A stretch of 17,601 nt of DNA from an uncultured Bacilli bacterium (GTDB taxonomy: Bacteria; Bacillota_I; Bacilli_A; RF39; UBA660): positions 1-17,601 of the forward strand of contig CAJTLA010000028.1 of NCBI GenBank assembly GCA_910576985.1, in the 5' to 3' direction. The notes beneath the pieces were generated by a model, which ran no database searches, had not been told where the DNA came from, and was given only the letters and a program-made list of their open reading frames with translations. The translations under genes and the position numbers were made by a program. Positions 6,540 through 12,837 of this stretch are shown in pieces (position 1 is the stretch's first letter; each line of letters begins with the position of its first letter).

Positions 6540-7667
6540 TTACTTTCTCTTAGAAACAATATTCGTAATTATAATAAATATAACTCCAAATAATAACAGT
6601 ACCACAATATTAAATATCATTGGATTTAATGAACCAAACGGTTCTAATTTTGAAATAAAATTATTATTACTAATGTAATAGTAAGATGGCAAAACATGAG
6701 CAATTTTTAAAACAAAATCTGGTAACCATTCCATCGGAACAAATGCCCCACATAAAAAACTAGAACCAAGAGCTACCACATTTACAATTCCACCAATGGC
6801 TTCCTTATTTCGGACCACACTTCCAATTAATAAAGCAAAAGTCAAAGCAACAACCATGAATACAAATGAATTCATCATAAACAACAATCCATGAAAATCA
6901 AACATAGAATTTCCCACTAATAAAAAACTAAGCAATACATACAAAATCCATAATGTAAATGCAAACAACCCATTCGCAAACAATAACTGCTGATTGTATT
7001 TCTTCATATTCAAACTACTAACCATTGTTCGTTGCTGAATCTTTTCATCTTTAAAACTAGCAATAACAAAGCAAATAACAAAAACACAGCCCGCTAATAA
7101 ACTATAATTAGCAAAATTATAAAAATTAGCAACCTTCATTAAATGATCAGAATCTAGCTTTGAAGTCATTTCAATATCTACCTGATGATCAAGTGTTTCA
7201 TCAATCATTTTGATCATAGATACTTCATTTTTCTCTATTTTAAGATAAGTAGACGCCACTTTCAAATAACGTTCTAACATCATAGAAGCCAAACTAGCAT
7301 TATAATCGCCTGTACTCTTCACTTCAATTTTTGGACTTTTCCCACTCAGAAAATCATTTCTAAAATTCTTAGGAAGATAAATAATATAACTCACATCTCG
7401 ATAAAATAATGCATCATTTTGACTACTATCATTTTCTTTTATTTTCACAATTGTACTATTCTTAGTAATATATTGAATTAAAGAAGCTGTAATCCCGTAA
7501 TTCTCATCCTGATTCACAATCAAAACCTTTGGTTTTTCTACTCTAAAACTACCAATATCATTTGTTTTCATATTAAAACCAGCAAAGCAAATTAAAATAG
7601 CAGTATATAAAATAACCAATGCCTTATTTTTATTGAGTACTTTCAAGTAAGCTTTAAATACTGTCAT
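6540..7667 (-). CDS. ABC-2 type transporter permease (second)
   Basis: The 375-residue membrane protein has the ABC-2 permease layout: one N-terminal membrane segment (about 15-32), a ~150-residue extracytoplasmic domain (PKVLIVNQDENYG onward, with YIIYLPKNFRNDF), then about five segments from residue ~190 to the end, including the FLCGAFVPMEWLP stretch typical of this fold. The start ATG at 7667 overlaps the preceding permease gene by 14 nt and has AAGGAGG 8 nt upstream. It likely pairs with the other permease as a heterodimer driven by the ATPase encoded first in the operon. Export direction is inferred from the family; cargo unknown. Confidence 0.88.
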   Translation of the reverse strand: MTVFKAYLKVLNKNKALVILYTAILICFAGFNMKTNDIGSFRVEKPKVLIVNQDENYGITASLIQYITKNSTIVKIKENDSSQNDALFYRDVSYIIYLPKNFRNDFLSGKSPKIEVKSTGDYNASLASMMLERYLKVASTYLKIEKNEVSMIKMIDETLDHQVDIEMTSKLDSDHLMKVANFYNFANYSLLAGCVFVICFVIASFKDEKIQQRTMVSSLNMKKYNQQLLFANGLFAFTLWILYVLLSFLLVGNSMFDFHGLLFMMNSFVFMVVALTFALLIGSVVRNKEAIGGIVNVVALGSSFLCGAFVPMEWLPDFVLKIAHVLPSYYYISNNNFISKLEPFGSLNPMIFNIVVLLLFGVIFIIITNIVSKRK

Positions 7668-8799
7668 ATTTTTGCCTCCTTAAACTTCTAATAGATAACA
7701 AAATCATCAATCCAGAAAACAAAAGTAAACTCACCAAATCAAAATAATAACGATCAAAAGTATCATAATAATAAAGCGCATAAAAGCCATCTGTAATCAT
7801 ACTCGCAGGATTGATCAAATTTAAAAATGGAATATTTTTATCAATGATATACTTCATCGTAACCCCCATCATCCCCGATAAAAAACAACACAACATTGTA
7901 ACCGCAACAATAATTCCCGTTTTCGTATTTTCACTCGTTTTAAATAAAGTAGCAATCATAATTCCCATAGAAAGTCCCGCAAAGCAACCGATTAATGTAA
8001 GAAAAACCACTTTCAAAATATCATTTCCATAATCAACATGTAACACAAAAATAGTATATAAAAATAACAAAGCAATGCCAACCAATTGTACAATATAACC
8101 AGCAAGAGCACTACTGAAAATTACTTTTCCTTTTGGTGTTGGAGATATGGCAATTCTCTTACCATTATGACTTTGATTCGCCAAATTTTGATTTATAACA
8201 TAAAGACCCAACATTCCACCATATAAACATGTCATCGCAATTAATGTATAAAATTCAATCATCGTATAACTTAAATTTTGATTCGAAATGTCTACCAATT
8301 CTACCTTATTTTCACTTTGAATCCGGCCAATCATAAAATATAAATTTTGATAAAAAGATTCTTCTTCCATCGGATTTTCTAAAGCAATATGCTTCATAAT
8401 CTCTTCCGTTTCCAATATTTCTTCAGTTACATATTTTAAAACAGTTTGGTCAATTCCATTTTCTTTCACAACCACTTTCAAAGTATCAGATAAAATTAAA
8501 TAACCGCTAATTTTCTGATCCGCCAATAATGATTTTGCCTTTTCTTCACTGCCATAAGTAATCGAAAACAAATCACCTTCTAACTCATCAAATACCTGAT
8601 TCAATATTTGATTTTTTTTCCATTCCTCATTTTCTACAATTGCAATATCAATCATATCCAATATCTCATTATTTTCTATATCACGAAAAGCCATATGAAA
8701 TAATGTTCCCAAAATAATCGGAAAAGCAAAAGTCCAAAATAATAAAACTTTATTTTTAAATAACGTTTTTAAAGCACATTTAAAATTATGTAGAAACAT
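7654..8799 (-). CDS. ABC-2 type transporter permease (first)
   Basis: The 381-residue protein has one N-terminal membrane segment (about 18-38, within LLFWTFAFPIILGTLFHMAF), a large extracytoplasmic region rich in acidic residues (about 40-175), and five C-terminal segments (about 180-205, 226-250, 262-284, 290-312, 355-372). This is the ABC2_membrane_3 arrangement. The motif LINPASMITDG before the last segment is typical of these permeases. The ATG overlaps the last base of the ATPase stop codon (TAATG), so translation is coupled. Together with the second permease and the ATPase it should form a complete ABC-2 exporter. No peptidase or drug-specific motif is visible, so the substrate is open. 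Confidence 0.88.
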   Translation of the reverse strand: MFLHNFKCALKTLFKNKVLLFWTFAFPIILGTLFHMAFRDIENNEILDMIDIAIVENEEWKKNQILNQVFDELEGDLFSITYGSEEKAKSLLADQKISGYLILSDTLKVVVKENGIDQTVLKYVTEEILETEEIMKHIALENPMEEESFYQNLYFMIGRIQSENKVELVDISNQNLSYTMIEFYTLIAMTCLYGGMLGLYVINQNLANQSHNGKRIAISPTPKGKVIFSSALAGYIVQLVGIALLFLYTIFVLHVDYGNDILKVVFLTLIGCFAGLSMGIMIATLFKTSENTKTGIIVAVTMLCCFLSGMMGVTMKYIIDKNIPFLNLINPASMITDGFYALYYYDTFDRYYFDLVSLLLFSGLMILLSIRSLRRQKYDSI

Positions 8800-9737
8800 T
8801 AATCTCGAAGTTCCTTTCCAGTTAATTCTAAAAACACATCATTCAAAGTTGGTCTTTCTGAATAAATTTTATTATATTGGAGATTCTCTTTTTTTAAATA
8901 ATCAATGAAATGTATTAAATTATTTTTTCCCTTTTGATAAGTAATAACCAAAATACCATCTACATATTTTACATCATCAACATTTTTAAAACCTTTCATT
9001 TCCTCTAACTTTTCCGCACCCAATTGTTCTATTTCAACACTTACCTTTTCCTCAATTTTAGCAAGTTGCTTTAGTTCTTCTATTGTTCCACTTGCAATAA
9101 TTTTTCCTTTATCTAAAATAATCACACGATCACATAAGATTTCTACTTCCTCCATATAATGAGTCGTATATATAATTGTTGCTCCTTCCTTTCTCAATTG
9201 TTTGATTCCATCTAAAATATGATTTCTACTTTGCGGATCTACAGCTACTGTAGGTTCATCTAAAAAAATTAATTTTGGTTTATGAGCAATACCACAAGCA
9301 ATATTCAACCGTCTTAATAACCCACCAGATAATTGTTTTGGATAAAACTTTTTAAAATCATCCAACCCAACTAATTGAATTGCCTCCTCAACATATTTAG
9401 ATCTTATTTTTTCATCTCTTACATAAAGCCCACAAAAATAATCAATATTCTGAACTACTGTTAATTCTTGAAATACAGCAACTTCTTGAAATACAACCCC
9501 TATTTGCTTTTTGATTTCATAAGCAGTTGGAGACATATTCATTCCAAATATTTGAATACTACCTGTTTGAAATTTCAATAACGAAAGTAAACAATTTATT
9601 GTCGTTGACTTTCCACTTCCATTAGGACCAAGCAATCCCAAAATTTCTCCAGAATAAACCTCAAATGACAAATCATTTACTGCTTTTAATCCCTTATATT
9701 CTTTCGTTAAATTTTTCACCTCAATTATTTTTTTCAT
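8799..9737 (-). CDS. ABC transporter ATP-binding protein (DrrA/NatA type)
   Basis: The 312-residue ATPase is the first gene of the operon. It has Walker A GPNGSGKST (37-45), Q-loop Gln85 in VVFQE, signature LSGG (137-140, followed by LLRRLN), Walker B LIFLDE with Asp161/Glu162, D-loop AVDP and switch His194. After about residue 220 comes the C-terminal extension usual in drug, lipid or sodium ABC-2 exporter ATPases. The ATG at 9737 follows a GAGGGGAAAG ribosome binding site. It would energise the two permeases encoded immediately downstream. Regulation is not evident: there is no adjacent regulator gene, and the promoter region overlaps the remains of micro-gene copy C. Confidence 0.93.
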   Translation of the reverse strand: MKKIIEVKNLTKEYKGLKAVNDLSFEVYSGEILGLLGPNGSGKSTTINCLLSLLKFQTGSIQIFGMNMSPTAYEIKKQIGVVFQEVAVFQELTVVQNIDYFCGLYVRDEKIRSKYVEEAIQLVGLDDFKKFYPKQLSGGLLRRLNIACGIAHKPKLIFLDEPTVAVDPQSRNHILDGIKQLRKEGATIIYTTHYMEEVEILCDRVIILDKGKIIASGTIEELKQLAKIEEKVSVEIEQLGAEKLEEMKGFKNVDDVKYVDGILVITYQKGKNNLIHFIDYLKKENLQYNKIYSERPTLNDVFLELTGKELRD

Positions 9738-9765
9738 ACACTTTCCCCTCTATTATGTATCTATT

Positions 9766-9795
9766 ATTATATAACATATGCTATCACACTATGAA
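9766..9795 (-). promoter_or_regulatory. Candidate promoter of the ABC-2 exporter operon
   Basis: On the minus strand TATAAT (9766-9771) is preceded after 18 bp by TTCATA (9790-9795), matching 4 of 6 -35 positions. It lies about 30 nt upstream of the ATPase start at 9737 and entirely within the remnant of micro-gene copy C. Confidence 0.45.
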
Positions 9796-9814
9796 TAAAA
9801 TGTAAATATTCCAT
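9767..9814 (-). pseudogene. Micro-gene copy C, membrane segment deleted
   Basis: An ATG (9812-9814) opens MEYLHFIHSV... and ends at TAA 9767-9769 after 15 residues. The first four codons are identical to copies A and B (ATG GAA TAT TTA). What follows matches the tail of copy A (HFIDNVN region: CATTTTAT then a related stretch), as if about 15 codons encoding the hydrophobic core had been removed in frame. A GGTGAAGA sequence and a small hairpin precede it, as in the other copies. It probably makes no functional membrane peptide, and its 3' part now overlaps the ABC operon promoter. Confidence 0.45.
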
Positions 9815-9953
9815 TCTTCACCTAATGATTAGTGACAATTCAAAGTATCGCATTGACAATTAACATTAAACACATATGAATACGCTTTACTATGACTATA
9901 TATACGATACCCCTCACTTAACACTATTCCAGTCAAACGTTTTATCTAACCCA

Positions 9954-10016
9954 CTACTAAAATCATACAATATAACTTTTTAAAATCATTCTTTTTTTAT
10001 TGTTTTTTTCCAAACT
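9954..10016 (-). repeat. Direct repeat, copy 1 (duplicated 3' end of the MBL gene)
   Basis: Bases 9954-10000 match 10281-10327 at 43 of 47 positions, and similarity continues with small indels to CCAAAC near 10016. The second copy contains the stop codon and last codons of the metallo-beta-lactamase-fold gene. So a gene tail has been duplicated 327 bp downstream in the same orientation, each time followed by a micro-gene copy. Confidence 0.75.
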
Positions 10017-10039
10017 TTATGATACCATACATATAGATG
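9986..10039 (-). pseudogene. Remnant of an MBL-gene C-terminus
   Basis: The minus strand reads LYVWYHKVWKKTIKKE then TGA, aligning with the C-terminal YKFKDYRMVWEKIDVKKEGF of the MBL-fold gene at 10307. The part upstream of about 10040 is not recognisable. It is best read as the relic of a duplicated or recombined paralogue tail accompanying micro-gene copy C. Confidence 0.4.
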
Positions 10040-10062
10040 GATTTATTCCATATAATTAAAAT

Positions 10063-10142
10063 GAGATACGCATAACTTTTGGCTGTTAAGCGTTATCGTT
10101 GGTTTGAAAGCGCTTACACAGTTGTTAAGCGCTTATTTTTTT
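10063..10142 (+). ncRNA. Candidate + strand small RNA antisense to the 3' side of micro-gene B
   Basis: There is no + strand gene between 4011 and 16645, yet a good + strand intrinsic terminator ends at 10142. Upstream, TATAAT at 10051-10056 with a weak TACATA 17 bp further up could start an ~80-nt RNA near 10063. Its 3' end would be complementary to the micro-gene B mRNA from the stop codon onward. Convergent 3'-overlapping antisense RNAs are the usual arrangement in Gram-positive type I systems such as txpA/RatA and bsrG/SR4. The RNA's existence is inference from promoter and terminator alone. Confidence 0.35.
10108..10142 (+). terminator. + strand intrinsic terminator
   Basis: AAGCGCTTA (10108-10116) and TAAGCGCTT (10126-10134) form a 9-bp stem with a 9-nt loop, followed by ATTTTTTT (10135-10142). 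Read on the minus strand, the same hairpin is followed only by TTTC, so it is chiefly a + strand terminator. The T-tract overlaps the stop codon of micro-gene B (10141-10143). Confidence 0.7.
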
Positions 10143-10209
10143 ACCCCCTGATGTTTGGCCTTTGGTTCAATAGCAATATCAGTATGACTAAAATTACTAA
10201 ATATTCCAT
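10141..10209 (-). CDS. Micro-gene copy B: 22-residue hydrophobic membrane peptide
   Basis: ATG (10207-10209) to TAA (10141-10143) encodes MEYLVILVILILLL followed by a short polar, basic tail (NQRPNIRG). The first 13 residues equal copy A, but eight of those codons use different third bases (for example ATT/ATA, TTA/TTG, GTC/GTT), so selection keeps the peptide and not the DNA. AAAGGA lies 4-5 nt upstream of this ATG. A much stronger AGGAGGTGAT serves an ATG at 10225 in another frame. The micro-gene lies 97 bases downstream of the MBL-fold gene stop on the same strand, with no terminator between them that I can see. One membrane-spanning segment is expected. It is a candidate type I toxin; no known family was identified. 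Confidence 0.7.
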   Translation of the reverse strand: MEYLVILVILILLLNQRPNIRG

Positions 10210-10230
10210 TTTTTCCTTTCATCATAGGCA

Positions 10231-10247
10231 TCACCTCCTGAAGGTGA
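10231..10247 (-). promoter_or_regulatory. Shine-Dalgarno-sequestering hairpin of micro-gene B
   Basis: In the minus-strand RNA, UCACCU (10242-10247) pairs with AGGUGA (10231-10236) across a 5-nt loop. The right arm and loop contain the AGGAGGUGA ribosome binding site. Such masking of the toxin or leader SD is common in type I toxin mRNAs. The equivalent position in copy A also forms a hairpin, from different bases. Confidence 0.5.
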
Positions 10248-10280
10248 ACTCAACAAAACACTTAACTATTACACATATCT
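10248..10280 (-). promoter_or_regulatory. Conserved upstream block of the micro-genes
   Basis: The minus strand reads TAGAGATATGTGTAATAGTTAA here. Copy A has TAGAGATATATATGAACTGTTAA near 4160-4185, and copy C has ATATGTGTTTAATGTTAA near 9860-9880. TGTAAT (copy B) and TTTAAT (copy C) after TGTG could be -10 elements. No clear -35 was found, so promoter function is a guess based on conservation. Confidence 0.3.
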
Positions 10281-10344
10281 CTACTAAAATCATACGACAT
10301 AACTTTTTAAAATCCTTCTTTTTTTACATCTATTTTTTCCCAAA
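10281..10344 (-). repeat. Direct repeat, copy 2 (3' end of the MBL gene)
   Basis: This is the intact partner of the repeat at 9954-10016. It covers the last ~12 codons and stop of the MBL-fold gene and the next 26 bases downstream, ending just before the micro-gene B leader. Confidence 0.75.
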
Positions 10345-11191
10345 CCATTCGATAATCTTTAAACTTATAAATGATTCGCTGTTCATCACATAAATAAGCA
10401 AGATAAGATTTTATCGTACTTCCTACTAACACATACTGATTCACATTCATAGAAAGATGATAATAATCAAAAACAGCTTTTAAAATTTCTTCAAATGTTT
10501 TCTCTTCACAAAATCGAAATATGACTTCCATAATTTCATATACTTTTTTTCTATTAATTTCAATCAAAGGCTTAATATTATTAGTCATAGAAGCATGAGA
10601 TGGAATATAAAAATCCCCATCTAACTCCTCTAACATATTTAAAGTATTTAAAAATTCTCGTACATCATAAATAAAAAACAAATGATACTTAAAAATCGTC
10701 TCTTCACTAAACAAAGAATCCGCTAAAAAATAAACATTATCAGAAGTCTTTACACCAATCATATCTAAAAAATGACCTTTGAGAGATATCACTTCTAAAC
10801 CATCAGGTAAAACATCCAAATCAACAACCGATTCCTTTGCACATAAAAACTTATTTTTAAGATCCTGAAATGGATAACCTCCATATAAAAAAGTAGACTC
10901 CAAAATAGGATGTTCTATAAAACACGTTTCTAATGAAGACGCAAAAATTTTCGCACCAGTACGTTGCTGAATTATTCTATTCCCCCCAACATGATCAGCA
11001 TTAGAATGCGTCGATATAACACCAACAATAAAAAAACCATGCTCTTCCATCAACTTACAAATTTTTCTTCCAGAATCCTTATCATTTCCAGAATCAATCA
11101 AATAAACTTGATTTTCATCAACCTTATAAACACCAATATTTGTCGCATTTTTAATATAATATGTATTCCCCTTTACATGAATCAATTCCAT
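10307..11191 (-). CDS. Metallo-beta-lactamase-fold hydrolase
   Basis: The 294-residue protein has the MBL fold: an N-terminal strand region with VYLIDSGND, then motif 2 THSNADHVGG (61-70), His140 in SLKGHFLDM, Asp158 in YFLADSLF and His199 in YIPSHAS. Motif 2 is normally HxHxDH. Here it is H62-S-N64-A-D66-H67, so the second histidine is Asn, which leaves the first metal site short of a ligand; I recall similar SNADH motifs in other Firmicutes homologues. A ~90-residue C-terminal extension follows the core. The ATG overlaps the preceding DHH gene by 10 nt with GAGGGAG upstream, making it the third gene of the rnhB operon. Substrate unknown; cytoplasmic. Confidence 0.85.
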   Translation of the reverse strand: MELIHVKGNTYYIKNATNIGVYKVDENQVYLIDSGNDKDSGRKICKLMEEHGFFIVGVISTHSNADHVGGNRIIQQRTGAKIFASSLETCFIEHPILESTFLYGGYPFQDLKNKFLCAKESVVDLDVLPDGLEVISLKGHFLDMIGVKTSDNVYFLADSLFSEETIFKYHLFFIYDVREFLNTLNMLEELDGDFYIPSHASMTNNIKPLIEINRKKVYEIMEVIFRFCEEKTFEEILKAVFDYYHLSMNVNQYVLVGSTIKSYLAYLCDEQRIIYKFKDYRMVWEKIDVKKEGF

Positions 11192-12132
11192 GAATGATCT
11201 CCCTCAATCATAACCTCTTTAAAAATCAACTTTATAATATCATCTAATAACATAGGTGGCAAACCGCTTCCCGCAGCTTTCTTATGTCCTGCACCACCAT
11301 AAAACTTCGCAAACGAACCCAAATCAATATCCTTTACCCCTCGATAACTAACACTTCTAGAAATATTAATTACCGCAATAAAATCATAAACATCTTGATA
11401 CTTATGCGCTAAAAAATTACCTAACTCACTTCGATAAAACTCCGCAAAAACAACACCAACATAATATCCATGTAACATAACAGGATGTATTTCTTGTTCT
11501 TTTTTTGTAATATAATTTTGAATACGAACTTCCTCTACCTTTAATAAATGTTGTTGAACATCATCAAAGAAAAAATGTTCTTCAGAAAGACAAAACTGAT
11601 AATAATACTCAATATAATATTCTTTCCCATAAATATCAAACAAATTACCAATCCATTTTGCTTCCTCTTCACTTTCCTTATCAAAAGTCCAAGTATCCAA
11701 CAAACGAACAAGTTCAACCATCTCCTGTACCACAGGTTTTTTCAAAATATCATTTGAAAAATGCTCCAATAAATATTGGTAATATAAACTACTACCACAC
11801 TCTTTTCTTCCATTTTGTGTATCCACGACAGAAATAAAAGAATACTGATTCTTATCTAAATTTGTATAATGATGATCAAATATCAAAACCTTTTCCTTAT
11901 TTTTAGAATCACTTTCAATCTTTTGTGCCAAAGAATGACAAAGACACAAATCAGTCACAAAAACATAATCATACTGATCAAACAAACCAGACTGATATGA
12001 ATTAAAAAAACTCTCATCAATGGTAGTAGGCTCTTCTAAAATAAAATCTACTTTATCAAATACCAATTTAGAAAGAATCACAGGTGTAACCCCATCATTA
12101 TCTGAACGATGACTAAAAATTAATACATTCAT
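11182..12132 (-). CDS. DHH-family phosphoesterase
   Basis: The 316-residue protein carries the DHH domain motifs: SHRSDNDG (7-14, metal-binding Asp11 and Asp13), TDLCLCHS with Asp61, the name-giving FDHH (D86-H88) and VVDTQNG with Asp104. The C-terminal DHHA1-like signature GGAGHKKAAG begins at 279. Relatives include nanoRNases, pAp phosphatases and cyclic-dinucleotide phosphodiesterases. The motif set does not decide which. No RecJ-size extensions or membrane segments are present. Its start overlaps the stop of rnhB (ATGA), so it is co-translated with a ribonuclease, which fits a nucleic-acid turnover role but does not prove it. Confidence 0.88.
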   Translation of the reverse strand: MNVLIFSHRSDNDGVTPVILSKLVFDKVDFILEEPTTIDESFFNSYQSGLFDQYDYVFVTDLCLCHSLAQKIESDSKNKEKVLIFDHHYTNLDKNQYSFISVVDTQNGRKECGSSLYYQYLLEHFSNDILKKPVVQEMVELVRLLDTWTFDKESEEEAKWIGNLFDIYGKEYYIEYYYQFCLSEEHFFFDDVQQHLLKVEEVRIQNYITKKEQEIHPVMLHGYYVGVVFAEFYRSELGNFLAHKYQDVYDFIAVINISRSVSYRGVKDIDLGSFAKFYGGAGHKKAAGSGLPPMLLDDIIKLIFKEVMIEGDHSWN

Positions 12133-12761
12133 TGTCTTTCCTCCAATACCTTTTTAATAGGTCCATATGTCTTTCGATAACCAGGAATTAATCCATATTT
12201 TTGAATCGCTTCCAAATGAGCCTTCGTTGGATATCCTTTATGTTTTGCAAAACCATACTCTGGATATTCTTGATCCAATTCCTCTAATATATGATCCCTT
12301 GTTACCTTAGCAATCACAGATGCAGCTGCAATACTAATACTCTTCGCATCACCCTTGATAATTGGAAGAGATGGAAGATCAAAATCCAATGGCATTGCAT
12401 CACTCAAAACATAATCCAAAGGAATCTGTTTTCGAACCTTCTCAATTGCAATCATCATAGCTTCCTTACTCGCTTGATAAATATTAATTTCATCGATTCG
12501 TTCAGGAGATACAATCCCCACCCCATAAGCAATCGCATGTTCTTTAATATAAGGGAAAAACTGTTCCCTTTTTTTCTCACTTAACTTCTTAGAATCTGTA
12601 AGACCATCCAAATGAAACTCTTTCGGAAGTACACAACAAGCAGCAACTACAGGCCCAATCAGAGGACCCCTTCCAGCTTCATCAGTTCCACCAATATATT
12701 GATATCCTTGACAATATAATTCACGTTCATAACTCCATAAATCAACTATTTCTTTTTTCAT
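12129..12761 (-). CDS. rnhB: Ribonuclease HII
   Basis: The 210-residue protein hydrolyses the RNA strand of RNA-DNA hybrids and cuts at single ribonucleotides in DNA. It has GGTDEAGRGPLIGPV with catalytic Asp27 and Glu28, LTDSKKLSEKKRE (55-66), Asp121 in VLSDAMPLD, and Asp139 in IKGDAKSISIAAASVIAKVTRD. The C-terminal GYPTKAHLEAIQKYGLIPGYRKTYG motif is typical. An upstream in-frame ATG at 12812 would add 17 hydrophobic residues, but that codon lies inside the -35 element. The ATG at 12761, preceded by AAGGA, is therefore the start. First gene of the rnhB-DHH-MBL operon. Confidence 0.95.
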   Translation of the reverse strand: MKKEIVDLWSYERELYCQGYQYIGGTDEAGRGPLIGPVVAACCVLPKEFHLDGLTDSKKLSEKKREQFFPYIKEHAIAYGVGIVSPERIDEINIYQASKEAMMIAIEKVRKQIPLDYVLSDAMPLDFDLPSLPIIKGDAKSISIAAASVIAKVTRDHILEELDQEYPEYGFAKHKGYPTKAHLEAIQKYGLIPGYRKTYGPIKKVLEERQ

Positions 12762-12783
12762 ACTTTCAAATCCTTCTAAAATA

Positions 12784-12812
12784 AGTATAAAATAAAATAA
12801 TGAAAAAGTCAA
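12784..12812 (-). promoter_or_regulatory. rnhB: Promoter of the rnhB operon
   Basis: The minus strand has TTGACT (12807-12812), exactly 17 bp, then TATACT (12784-12789): each hexamer matches 5 of 6 consensus positions. The -35 is fused to the T-tract of the terminator that ends the transporter operon, so termination of one operon and start of the next are packed into about 50 bp. Confidence 0.75.
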
Positions 12813-12837
12813 AAAAAGGATTCTTTAAAAAACCCTT
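12811..12837 (-). terminator. Terminator of the MMPL transporter operon
   Basis: On the minus strand AAGGGTTTT pairs with GAATCCTT (about nine pairs including two G-U) around a short loop, followed by a run of T. The stem begins inside the TAA stop of the secreted partner gene (12836-12838). Confidence 0.65.

Noticed and set aside
10079..10393. A 104-codon open frame on the + strand across the micro-gene B region
   Set aside because: It has no good ribosome binding site, runs through an intrinsic terminator, lies antisense to the conserved micro-gene and the MBL gene end, and encodes a low-complexity product.
12762..12812. Longer RNase HII start adding a hydrophobic 17-residue N-terminus
   Set aside because: The upstream ATG lies within the -35 box of the rnhB promoter, and the ribosome binding site favours 12761.
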